DNA of 64,000 nucleotides from Paraburkholderia fynbosensis (lineage in GTDB: Bacteria; Pseudomonadota; Gammaproteobacteria; Burkholderiales; Burkholderiaceae), in NCBI RefSeq assembly GCF_902859935.1, contig NZ_CADIKI010000016.1:1-64000 (forward strand). Reading direction: 5' to 3'. Positions 45,264 to 53,580 of the stretch are shown one piece after another. Positions within the stretch are counted from its first letter, which is position 1, and every line of letters begins with the position of its first letter. The notes beneath the pieces were generated by a model. The model made no database searches. It was not told the origin of the DNA and saw nothing but the letters and a program-made list of their open reading frames with translations. A program made the translations under genes and the position numbers.

Positions 45264-46313
45264 TCAGTTCTGGCCTTCGCCGCTGGCAAGGCGCGCCACC
45301 ATCAGCGAGCCGAGAATGATCGCGCCGTAGATCGCCTGAATCCAGAACGACGGCACCTGGGCGAGCGTCAACAGGTTCTGCACGACGCCGAGCAGCAGCA
45401 CGCCGGAGAGCGCACCGAGCATCGTGCCCTTGCCGCCGTCGAGCGAAATGCCGCCGATCACCGCCGCCGCGAACACCGTGAAGATCATGCCGTTGCCCTG
45501 GTTCGCGTTGATCGCGCCGACATAGCCGGTGACGATCAGACCACCCAGCGAGGCCAGAATGCTGCCCAGCACGAACACGCCCCACGTGATGCGCTCGACG
45601 CGAATCCCCGCCGCGCGCGCCGCTTCCGGATTACCGCCGATCGCGTACAACGCGCGGCCGAGGCGGTGATAGCGCAACACGAATGCGGCGATCGCGAACG
45701 CCGCCGCCGCGAGCCATACCGACAACGGCAAGCCGAACACGATGGTGGTGGCGAGCGTGAAGAACGACGGCGGCATATCGAACAACGTGCCGCCCTTGGT
45801 CGCACCGACCAGCATGCCGCGCAATACGATCAGCATGGCCAGCGTGACGATGAACGCGTTCAGCCGCAAGCGCACCACGAGAAAGCCGTTCACCAATCCG
45901 ATCACCGCGCCCACCGCGACGATCGCGACCAGCCCGACCGCCGTCGGCCATTGCGTGCCGAAGCCTGCGGACGCCGCCGGCATCACCAGCATCGCGCCCA
46001 CGGCGGGGGCGATGCCCACGGTCGATTCGAGCGACAAATCGAACTTGCCGGTCAGCACGATCAGCGATTCCGCGAGCACGACGAGCGCGAGCGCCGCCGA
46101 CGCGCCGAGCACGCTGATCAGGTTCGCCTTCGTGAGAAAGCTCGGGCTGACGAACGCGCCGATCACGATCAGCAACGCGAGCGCGGGCAGCAACGCCAGT
46201 TCGCGCAGGCGCGCGAATTCGGAGCGCGCGCGTTTGCCGCGCGAGCCCGCCGCGGCGGATTGCGCCGGCGCTTGCGCCGTAGCGAAGGCGGGGCTGGGCA
46301 CACTATTCTTCAT
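45264..46313 (-). CDS. RbsC-like sugar ABC transporter permease
   Basis: 349 residues from ATG 46313, which is preceded by AAGGAG inside the end of the ATPase gene and overlaps it by 11 bases. About nine or ten membrane segments include ALLPALALLIVIGAFVSPSF and the BPD_transp_2 signature NGFLVVRLRLNAFIVTLAMLIV plus GREL-type GGNPEAARAAGI. It forms the membrane channel for a sugar importer. An N-terminal Ala/Pro/Arg-rich stretch of about 35 residues is cytoplasmic. Confidence 0.92.
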   Translation of the reverse strand: MKNSVPSPAFATAQAPAQSAAAGSRGKRARSEFARLRELALLPALALLIVIGAFVSPSFLTKANLISVLGASAALALVVLAESLIVLTGKFDLSLESTVGIAPAVGAMLVMPAASAGFGTQWPTAVGLVAIVAVGAVIGLVNGFLVVRLRLNAFIVTLAMLIVLRGMLVGATKGGTLFDMPPSFFTLATTIVFGLPLSVWLAAAAFAIAAFVLRYHRLGRALYAIGGNPEAARAAGIRVERITWGVFVLGSILASLGGLIVTGYVGAINANQGNGMIFTVFAAAVIGGISLDGGKGTMLGALSGVLLLGVVQNLLTLAQVPSFWIQAIYGAIILGSLMVARLASGEGQN

Positions 46314-47847
46314 GGAGACTGACTCCTTCAACGGATGCGATCAGGTCGTGGTCCTGCCAACCCGCGGGAAATTCGGCCGCGACGCGGCCACGGAACATGA
46401 CCAGCACACGGTCACAGGTACGCAGATCGTCGAGCTCGCCGGACACGACCAGCACGGCCTTGCCCTCTTCGCGCACGCGATCCACGACGGAGAGCAACGC
46501 TTCTTTCGATTTCACGTCGACGCCCGCAGTGGGGTCGATCAATACAAGCACGTTGGGGTTGGTGGCGAGTGCGCGCGCCATCACCACCTTCTGCTGGTTG
46601 CCGCCCGACAGTCCGGACACGACATGGTCCGGACCTTGCGCGACGATGCCGAGCGCGTCGATCATCTTCTGGCCGAACGCGTGCTTCTTCGCGGGCGGCG
46701 CGATGCCGAACTTGCCGAGCACGCGCGCGATCGTCATCGATGCGTTTTCCGCGATCGATTGCGTGAGCACGAGGCCTTCGTGATGCCGGTCCTTCGGCAC
46801 GCAGCCAATGCCGTGCGCCAACGCGGCAGGCACGTCGCCGGGCGGCAATGCCTTGCCGTCCACGCTGACCGTGCCGCCTTTGACCGTGCGCAAGCCGGCG
46901 ATCGCTTCGGCGACGCTCGTGCGGCCGCTGCTTGTCGCGCCGGTCAGGCCGACCACTTCGCCGCGCTTCACAGTAAACGACACGCCTTCGTAATCGGAGC
47001 CGGCCAGTTCGTCGACGCACAGCGCGATCGCCGTATCGGCGGGCAAGGCGGCGCGCGCGGCCGCGTCGGCGACGTTCAGGCCGCCGCGTTCGCCGGTCAT
47101 CGCTTCGATCAGCTGCTCGCGCGGCAACGCGGACACCGGCGCACTGACGATATGCCGCGCGTCGCGCAGCACCGTCACCGCCTGGCAAATCTCGTAGACC
47201 TCCTGAAGATGGTGCGAGATGAAGAGAAAGGTCACGCCTTCGCGCTGCAACTCGCTGATGCGCTTGAACAGACGCTTGATCTCGTCGCCGTCGAGCTGCG
47301 CGGTGGGCTCGTCGAGGATGATGAAGCGCGCCCCGTACGACAGCGCCCGCGCAATCTCGACTAGCTGCCGCGCTTCCACGCTCAGATCGCCGGCACGCGC
47401 GTCTTCGCGCACGTCGATCTTCCAGTGATCGAGCAGTTCGCGCGCGTCGCGGCGCATCGCCTGCCAATCGATCATGCCGCCGCGCACCGGCTGCCGGTTG
47501 ATGAACAGATTCTCGGCGACGCTCAGGTCGCGAATGATCGTCGAATGCTGATAGACGCACGCGACGCGCTCGCGCCACGCGTCGCGATCCGCGATCGACG
47601 GCGCGCTCGCGCCGCCGAACCGCACCTCGCCGGTGTCGGGCTTGCGCAGGCCGGTGAGTATCGACACCAGCGTCGACTTGCCGGCCCCGTTGCGCCCGAC
47701 GAGCGCATGCGACTCGCCGGCCATCACGCGGATGCTCACGTCTTTCAGCGCGGCCGTCGAGCCGAAGCGTTTGGTGACTTCAAACGCTTCGACGACCGGC
47801 ACGGATGGCGTCGGTGCGCTCATTTGGCCGCTCATTTGACGGCTCAT
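46303..47847 (-). CDS. RbsA-like sugar ABC transporter ATPase
   Basis: 514 residues if started at the ATG at 47847, which overlaps the stop of the binding-protein gene as ATGA. Further in-frame ATGs at 47835 and 47823 lie in a 12-base repeat and are also possible. Two ATPase halves: the first has Walker A LVGRNGAGKSTLV and Walker B FIILDEPTAQLD with a divergent signature (LSVEARQLVEIARAL). The second has a degenerate Walker A (LTGATSSGRTSV) and signature LSGGNQQKVVMARAL. This asymmetry is normal in RbsA/MglA proteins. Confidence 0.92.
   Translation of the reverse strand: MSRQMSGQMSAPTPSVPVVEAFEVTKRFGSTAALKDVSIRVMAGESHALVGRNGAGKSTLVSILTGLRKPDTGEVRFGGASAPSIADRDAWRERVACVYQHSTIIRDLSVAENLFINRQPVRGGMIDWQAMRRDARELLDHWKIDVREDARAGDLSVEARQLVEIARALSYGARFIILDEPTAQLDGDEIKRLFKRISELQREGVTFLFISHHLQEVYEICQAVTVLRDARHIVSAPVSALPREQLIEAMTGERGGLNVADAAARAALPADTAIALCVDELAGSDYEGVSFTVKRGEVVGLTGATSSGRTSVAEAIAGLRTVKGGTVSVDGKALPPGDVPAALAHGIGCVPKDRHHEGLVLTQSIAENASMTIARVLGKFGIAPPAKKHAFGQKMIDALGIVAQGPDHVVSGLSGGNQQKVVMARALATNPNVLVLIDPTAGVDVKSKEALLSVVDRVREEGKAVLVVSGELDDLRTCDRVLVMFRGRVAAEFPAGWQDHDLIASVEGVSLHEE
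47821..47847 (-). repeat. Triple start-codon repeat at the ATPase start
   Basis: Three in-frame copies of CAAATGAGC, spaced 12 bases apart, place ATG codons at 47847, 47835 and 47823. The first overlaps the upstream stop codon. The later two ATGs read as MSGQMSAPT. Confidence 0.85.
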
Positions 47848-48896
47848 TTGACCGTATTGCCCCACAACGCCTTGTCGTCGACATTCGACTTCGTCACGAG
47901 CGGCGCGGGCAACTGGTCTTCGAGCACACCCGGCGCGAGCTGGATGATGTTGCTGCCGTGATCGGTCGGGCCCGGCTTGAAGGTTTGTCCCGCCAACGCG
48001 GCCTTGATGTAGAACAGGCCGTACTTCGCGTACGAATCGGCGGGCTGCGAGATGGTCGCGTCGATATCGCCACGCCGAATCGCTTCGAATTCCTGCGGAA
48101 TGCCGTCGTTACTCACGATCACGACGTGCTTCGCATCGCCTGCGGGAAACAGCATCTGCTTGCGCCGCAAGGTTTGCAGCGTCGGCGACAGATAAACACC
48201 GCCCGCCTGCATGTAGATCGCCTTCACGTCCGGATTGGCGGTGAGCAGACTGTCGAGCGCGGTCGCCGCGACGTCGCCCTTCCAGGCCGCCGGAATTTCC
48301 AGCAGCGACAAAGCCGGATAACCCTTCAGACACGCGCGGAACGCTTCCGACCGGTCGCGCCCGTTGACCGACGCGAGGTCGCCCATGATCTGCACGACCT
48401 TGCCCGACTTCACGTGTTCGCCGATGTATTTGCACGCCTTCTCGCCGTACGCGTGATTGTCGGCTCGCACGACCATCGCGACCTTGCCTTGCGTCGGCGC
48501 GACGTCCACGGCGACTACCGGCACGTTGCGGGCCGCGGCGGCGTCGAGTGCGCGGCTGATCGCCGCCGAATCCAGCGGGCCGACCACGATGCCCTTCGAA
48601 CCGAGGTTCAGCAGGTTGTTCATGTCGGTGATCTGCTGCGCGGGATCGCCGTTCGAATTGACCGGCGCGAGGATGTCGAGGCTCATCTCCTTCGCGTACT
48701 TGGGCAGGTAGTTGTTGTACGACTGCCAGAACGGCGACGTGAGCAGCGGCAGACCGAGGCCGATCTTGCCGGCGTCGGCGGCTTGCGCGGCGCCGCTCAC
48801 GGCGACACCGGCAGCGCATGCGGCCGCGGCGAGCGTGAAGAGTGAACGGCGAAACAGGCGATGGGCCGTGTGCGGCCTCTGAACGGACGTGGACAT
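47844..48896 (-). CDS. Periplasmic sugar-binding protein (RbsB family)
   Basis: 350 residues from ATG 48896 with GGAGACAACCCC upstream; the frame is open 37 codons further but that is intergenic. A signal peptide with a twin-Arg (RRSLFTLAAAACAAG) ends near AAQA/ADAGK. The mature type 1 periplasmic binding fold has GLGLPLLTSPFWQSYNNYL, GIVVGPLDSAAISRALDAAA and IVSNDGIPQEFEAI. As the first gene of the operon it would be the most highly expressed component. The ligand is inferred to be L-fucose or a related sugar. Confidence 0.9.
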   Translation of the reverse strand: MSTSVQRPHTAHRLFRRSLFTLAAAACAAGVAVSGAAQAADAGKIGLGLPLLTSPFWQSYNNYLPKYAKEMSLDILAPVNSNGDPAQQITDMNNLLNLGSKGIVVGPLDSAAISRALDAAAARNVPVVAVDVAPTQGKVAMVVRADNHAYGEKACKYIGEHVKSGKVVQIMGDLASVNGRDRSEAFRACLKGYPALSLLEIPAAWKGDVAATALDSLLTANPDVKAIYMQAGGVYLSPTLQTLRRKQMLFPAGDAKHVVIVSNDGIPQEFEAIRRGDIDATISQPADSYAKYGLFYIKAALAGQTFKPGPTDHGSNIIQLAPGVLEDQLPAPLVTKSNVDDKALWGNTVK

Positions 48897-48984
48897 GGGG
48901 TTGTCTCCTACGATGCGTTTGTTGAACTGCGTGAACCGGTCATGGATGCCGGCCCTTCGTCCTGCGCTTTTTATCGGATGTCTC

Positions 48985-49017
48985 ATTGGATATTGGCGTG
49001 CGCTCATTCACCAATGA
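48985..49017. promoter_or_regulatory. Candidate IclR operator region
   Basis: CATTGG at 48985-48990 and CCAATG at 49012-49017 are an inverted pair, and TTCA-CCAA-TGAA at 49008-49019 is a smaller dyad overlapping the right arm. It sits in the AT-richer part of the divergent region between the sugar operon and the IclR gene, where a regulator site is expected. Confidence 0.4.
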
Positions 49018-49142
49018 ACGTATTATTCATATACGGACTTTTCGAAGTCAAGGAATCTACGCCGGATCGTGCTCCGTACTTTCCCTGGACGCGCGACGCC
49101 TTGCTCAAGATTCGCCCCGCGCTTACATTCATGCGCCAGATA

Positions 49143-49961
49143 ATGAGAACTGCACACGGAACCTCGCCGACGATGGACGCAGAAGACAAAGACGACGCCG
49201 AGCGATACCGGGCCCCCGCGCTCGACAAAGGTCTCGACATCCTCGAACTGCTCGCGGAGCAGAAAGAGGGGCTCACGCGCGCCGAAATCACCAAGTTGCT
49301 GGGGCGCAACGCGAGCGAGATGTACCGCATGCTCGAACGCCTCGTCGCACGGCAGTACGTGGTGCGCTCGGCGGCGGGCGACCGCTATTCGCTGAGCCTG
49401 AAGCTGTATGCGCTCGCCCACCGTCATCCGCCGATGAACCGGCTGATCTCCGAAGCGCTGCCGCTGATGCAGCGCTTTGCCGACGCTGCCGAACAATCGT
49501 GTCACCTCGTGGTGTACGACCGCGGCAATCTGCTGGTGATCGCCCAGGTGGATGGGCCGGGAACGTGGGGCATGTCGGTGCGGCTCGGTTCGCGAGTCGG
49601 CTTGATCGATACCGGCTCGGGCCGTGTGATGCTCGCGTTTCAAAGCATCGAGCAGCGTCAGCAGATGCTCGCCGAGCACACCAAGGTGAAGGGCGAGGTG
49701 ACGATCGACCGCGACGCGCTGGAGCTTGCGTGCGAGCGGATTCGCACGGCGGGTTTTTCGCAGAAGGACAGCCAGCAGACATTCGGCGTCACCGACGTGA
49801 CGTTTCCGATTCAGGGGCCGTCCGGCCAGGCGATCGCGGTGCTGACCTGTCCGTACCTGCGGCGTATCGACGAATACGTCGCGCCGACGCTCGAAGCCGC
49901 GACCGTATTGCTGCGCGAGACGGTGCAGGCGCTGTCGATGTTCCACGAGCACGACGTTTGA
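49143..49961 (+). CDS. IclR-family transcriptional regulator
   Basis: 272 residues from ATG 49143 (MRTAHGTSPTMDAEDKDDAE); ATGs at 49131 and 49173 are alternatives and no strong ribosome binding site decides. The N-terminal winged helix (ALDKGLDILELLAEQKEGLT, AEITKLLGRNASEMYRMLERL) precedes the effector-binding domain (LVVYDRGNLLVIAQVDGPGTW, SVRLGSRVGLIDTGSGRVML). It diverges from the nine-gene fucose-type operon and is the obvious candidate regulator of it, probably responding to a pathway intermediate. Confidence 0.88.
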   Translation: MRTAHGTSPTMDAEDKDDAERYRAPALDKGLDILELLAEQKEGLTRAEITKLLGRNASEMYRMLERLVARQYVVRSAAGDRYSLSLKLYALAHRHPPMNRLISEALPLMQRFADAAEQSCHLVVYDRGNLLVIAQVDGPGTWGMSVRLGSRVGLIDTGSGRVMLAFQSIEQRQQMLAEHTKVKGEVTIDRDALELACERIRTAGFSQKDSQQTFGVTDVTFPIQGPSGQAIAVLTCPYLRRIDEYVAPTLEAATVLLRETVQALSMFHEHDV

Positions 49962-50120
49962 GCTGCTGTGAGTTGCTTCGGACCGTGCCGGCTTGCGTTG
50001 CCGACTTGCGCAATCGTGCCCTGGTCCGTTGAAAATAGACCGCTCGCGCACATCGTTTAGAATGGCGACCCTCTCAAATTACGCCGCGTGGGTTCGCCCA
50101 TGCGCGCTCATCGATAAGCA

Positions 50121-50666
50121 ATGGCGAAACTTCTGACCGATTCCGAATTCCAGCGTTTTTCCGAACTCCAGCAGAAGCAGTCGAGCTTCACGATCACGCC
50201 CGAGGAAGCCGACGAACTGCGCGACATCGTCGCTCATGCGCAAAAGCGCCGCGACGACCGCGCCGCAGCGATGCAAAGCATCGAGACGTTCATCCAGCAA
50301 TTCGACATCAGCCCGGACGAGCTGTTTTCGCCGGAACAGATCGGCGAAGCCGCCCGCACTTACGGCCTGATTCCGGCCGCAAAGAAGGAGCGCGTGCTGC
50401 CGCCGTCGTTCACGTTCAACGGCAAGCCGTACCAGTGGACCACGCGCGCGCTGCCGGACGATATTCGCGTGCCGTTGTTCGATGCGTTCAAGGCGGGCCA
50501 ATCGGTGAAATCATTCATCGCAACGCTGAAGGATGCGAACCGTTGCGCGGCGACGATCGCGCGTCTCGAGCGTGAAACCGGCGCGGTCTATGCGGACGCG
50601 TGGCTGGAAGAGTTGTCGGTGACGCGCACGCAAGTCGACGAAGCCGCGGCGAAGCTGCCGGCTTGA
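50121..50666 (+). CDS. Conserved hypothetical protein
   Basis: 181 residues, soluble. An N-terminal helical half (DSEFQRFSELQQKQSSFTITPEEADELRDIVAHAQKRRDDR) is followed by a region with LPPSFTFNGKPYQWTTRALPDDIRVPLF, which suggests a short beta-hairpin domain, and a helical C terminus. I do not recognise a family. Codon pattern and clear boundaries support it as a gene. It stands alone between the IclR and Pat-like genes. Confidence 0.7.
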   Translation: MAKLLTDSEFQRFSELQQKQSSFTITPEEADELRDIVAHAQKRRDDRAAAMQSIETFIQQFDISPDELFSPEQIGEAARTYGLIPAAKKERVLPPSFTFNGKPYQWTTRALPDDIRVPLFDAFKAGQSVKSFIATLKDANRCAATIARLERETGAVYADAWLEELSVTRTQVDEAAAKLPA

Positions 50667-50691
50667 GATTGCGGTCTGGTTTCATTGCAGT

Positions 50692-50716
50692 GTGAGAGGC
50701 CGTTCCGGCTTCTCAC
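50692..50716 (+). terminator. Hairpin downstream of the 181-residue gene
   Basis: GTGAGA pairs with TCTCAC, with an inner GCCG/CGGC stem and a TTC loop. It lies 25 bases after the stop codon. No T tract follows, so strength is uncertain. Confidence 0.45.
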
Positions 50717-50920
50717 GGTGTGAGAGCGGTTCAGGTCTTCGAACACGGCCGCTTGTCATTCGTCGTCGTTCGGCGCGCGTCGGAGGTTCGATAGCCTCCG
50801 AAGACTGGAAGCATGAGTTCGGGCAAAAAGTCGTCTGTGCTGCCAGGAATGCGGTCGTTCGAACGTCGGCATTGCCGCGAATCGGCACAGCTTCGCGTCC
50901 CCTCCATCCTCTGAACGCCC

Positions 50921-53395
50921 CTACCCCGCCGTCTCCTCCAACGCCATCCGGAACCCCACCACACCCGGGTCTTCGGTCCGCATAATCGTGAACCCGCAGC
51001 GTTTGGCAAGCGCGATCATCGCGCCGTTTTCACGCAGCGCCTCGCCGACCAGCCAATGGACGCCGCGCACGCGCGCATAGCGGATGATCCGCTCCATCAG
51101 CAATTGACCGAGGCGTCGGCCTTTCTGATCCGAGCGCACGGCGACCGCGAATTCGGCGGTCTCGTTATCGGGGTCGGAGACGGCGCGCACCACCCCCAGG
51201 GTCCGCACGAAACCCTCGCCGGACGTCACCGTCGCGATCAGCGCCATTTCGCGGTCGTAGTCGATCTGCGTCATCCGCGCGAGTTGCGAGTGGTCGAAGC
51301 TGCCCACTGCGCCGAAAAAGCGCAAACGCAAATCCTCGGGTGTCATCGCTTCGACGAAGTCATGATGCGCGGCCTCGTCTTCCGGACGGATCGGCCGCAC
51401 CGTCACCCGCAAGCCTTGCCAGTCGAGCGTCTCTTCGAAGCGCCGCGGGTAAGGCACAATCGCGAGGCGGCTTCGTTTGGCGGCGAGGCTCAGCACGGGA
51501 TCGACCACCGTCACATGATCGTGATAGACCCTCAGCGTCAGCGCCAATGCGACGATCTCCTTGACGTCGCAAACCGCCTGCGAGAGCGCCGTCAGCGCGG
51601 TAAGCGCCGGCTCCGGTGCGGCCAGCCGTGCGTAGTGCGAACGCGTGACGATGTCGCGCGCAAGCACGGGGTTCAGCGGCGGCAGGCCGTAGACGCGTAG
51701 CGCCTCGGACACGCCGTCGGCCGAGGGCGCGGTGAAGCGGAACACCGGGCCGAAGTTGTCGTCGTCGTGAAGCTCGATAGCGATGTCGACCACCGGCTTT
51801 GCGGACGACCCGGCGCTGTCTTCAGCGCAGTCCGCCGTGGATGTTGTGGTAGATGCTTTGAGCGCTCGTTGCGTGGGCGTCTGCGCAGCGGCGGCATGAC
51901 CCGCGCTTTCCACCCCGCTCTCCGCCTGCGCTTCGACCTCCAACCCGAAACGCCCGAGAAACCGCGCCGCCGCTTCGCCCTTCCACTCATGCTCGCCCGC
52001 GGCCAGCGCGGCGCAAGCCTGCGCCTGAGCCGCGTCGATCGCATCGGGAATCCGCGCGGGCAATCCTTCCGGCGTTTGCATCAGGAGTTCGCGCCCGAGC
52101 CGGTAATCGACCAGCCGGGCGAACGCGCGCGCGAGCCGCTGCGGCGTCGTGTGAACCGGAATGCCCTGCGCGTGCAGCGCGTCGCGCGTGGCGGCGTCCA
52201 GGCCGCCGAAGAAGCACGCAAGCAAGCCGCGATAGGCGAAGCGCTGACTCCCGATCAGCGCGTGCGCAACTTCAGCGACCGGCGCACCGTGCGTCGATGC
52301 ATGGACCACGAACGCGGTGCCGGTGCTGCGATGCTCCGCCAGCAGTTTGAGCGCCGCGCCGAAGTGCTCGGGACGCGCGTCGTCGCCGAGTTGCAGCGGA
52401 TTGCCGCCGACCGCATGCGGGAGCACCTGCTGCAACGCGTCCGAGGCTTCGTCTGGCCACGGCGCGAGCATGCCGCCAGCGGCGGCGAAGGCGTCGCAGG
52501 CAAGCGTCGCGAGACCGCGGTCGCTGGTGATCAGCGTCGCCGCGCCACCGGCGGCCACACGGCCGACGCCGAGCGTCTCCACCTCGTCGAGCAGATCGTC
52601 GAGCGCATCGACGCGCACCATGCCCGCGCGCCGGAACGCGGCGGTGTAGAGCGCGTCGATGGGATCGGCGCGGCCCGAGCGCAATGCGAGCACCGGCTTG
52701 TTGCGCGCCGCCGCCCGCGCCGCCGACATGAACTTGCGCGCCGCACGCACCGAATCGAGTTCGAGCAGGATGGCGCGCGTGCCGGGGTCGCTGGCGAGAT
52801 AGTCGAGCACGTCTCCGGCGTCCACATCGGCTTCATCGCCGAGCGCCACCGCGTGGGAAAAACCGAGCCCGCGCGCTTGCGCCCAACCGAGCACCGCATT
52901 GGTCAGCGCATTCGATTGCGACACCCAGGCGACGCCGCCCGCCTTGACCGTGCACGACGGCGCGCCGAGATGCGCGCGTAGCGCGGGCGACACCACCCCG
53001 AGACTGCCCGGCCCGACAATGCGCAGCAGATGCGGCCGCGCCGCCGACAACGCGTGCCGCAGCGCGAGCCGGTCGTCATCGCTGCGCGCTTCGCCGACGA
53101 TGATCGCGGCCCGCGTACCGAGCCCGCCGAGCTTGTGGATGATTGCCGGCCATGTGGCGGGCGGCGTGCAGATCAGCGCGACGCTCGGCGCTTGCGGTAA
53201 ATCGCCGGCGTCGCCGAACACGACATGTTCGCCAAGCGTTTCGTACTTCGGATTGACCGGCCACAGCGGGCCGCCGAAACCGCCTTCCAGCACACGCGCC
53301 CACACCATCGCGCCAGTGCTGCCGGGCCGCTCGGAGGCGCCGATCACCGCGACGGATTTCGGACGAAACAAGGCGTCGAGATTGCGTACGGTCAC
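50921..53395 (-). CDS. Pat-like protein acetyltransferase: NDP-forming acyl-CoA synthetase fused to GNAT
   Basis: 824 residues. The N-terminal CoA-binding and ligase-CoA domains (PKSVAVIGASERPGSTGAM, IVGPGSLGVVSP, GVAWVSQSNALTNAVLGWAQ) are followed by an ATP-grasp-like region and a C-terminal GNAT domain (TVRPIRPEDEAAHHDFVEAM, AVRSDQKGRRLGQLLMERII). The loop that normally carries the catalytic His (SHTGA) after KPVLALRSGR is shortened and lacks it. This matches protein acetyltransferases of the Pat type, which modify lysines such as in acetyl-CoA synthetase, rather than active synthetases. Salmonella Pat is about 886 residues. Confidence 0.87.
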   Translation of the reverse strand: MTVRNLDALFRPKSVAVIGASERPGSTGAMVWARVLEGGFGGPLWPVNPKYETLGEHVVFGDAGDLPQAPSVALICTPPATWPAIIHKLGGLGTRAAIIVGEARSDDDRLALRHALSAARPHLLRIVGPGSLGVVSPALRAHLGAPSCTVKAGGVAWVSQSNALTNAVLGWAQARGLGFSHAVALGDEADVDAGDVLDYLASDPGTRAILLELDSVRAARKFMSAARAAARNKPVLALRSGRADPIDALYTAAFRRAGMVRVDALDDLLDEVETLGVGRVAAGGAATLITSDRGLATLACDAFAAAGGMLAPWPDEASDALQQVLPHAVGGNPLQLGDDARPEHFGAALKLLAEHRSTGTAFVVHASTHGAPVAEVAHALIGSQRFAYRGLLACFFGGLDAATRDALHAQGIPVHTTPQRLARAFARLVDYRLGRELLMQTPEGLPARIPDAIDAAQAQACAALAAGEHEWKGEAAARFLGRFGLEVEAQAESGVESAGHAAAAQTPTQRALKASTTTSTADCAEDSAGSSAKPVVDIAIELHDDDNFGPVFRFTAPSADGVSEALRVYGLPPLNPVLARDIVTRSHYARLAAPEPALTALTALSQAVCDVKEIVALALTLRVYHDHVTVVDPVLSLAAKRSRLAIVPYPRRFEETLDWQGLRVTVRPIRPEDEAAHHDFVEAMTPEDLRLRFFGAVGSFDHSQLARMTQIDYDREMALIATVTSGEGFVRTLGVVRAVSDPDNETAEFAVAVRSDQKGRRLGQLLMERIIRYARVRGVHWLVGEALRENGAMIALAKRCGFTIMRTEDPGVVGFRMALEETAG

Positions 53396-53527
53396 GGGCG
53401 CTCCGCGAAAGTGAGGAGGACGCGCCGGCCCGGCGGCTCGGCGCGTGTCTCAGTCAGCATAGGCGAAGTCGCGCGCTTGCGCGGATGTTGGCGTCAAGAC
53501 CCTGGCATGCGCGTCGAAACAGACAGG

Positions 53528-53556
53528 CAAAAAAAAGCCGCGTCGTCGACGCGGCT
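53528..53556 (-). terminator. Terminator of the release factor 3 gene
   Basis: GCCGCGTC (53537-53544) and GACGCGGC (53548-53555) form an 8-bp stem with loop GTC. The A run at 53529-53536 becomes a U run on the minus strand, 25 bases after the stop codon. Confidence 0.88.
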
Positions 53557-53580
53557 CCTTCATTCATACGCAGCTGGCAA

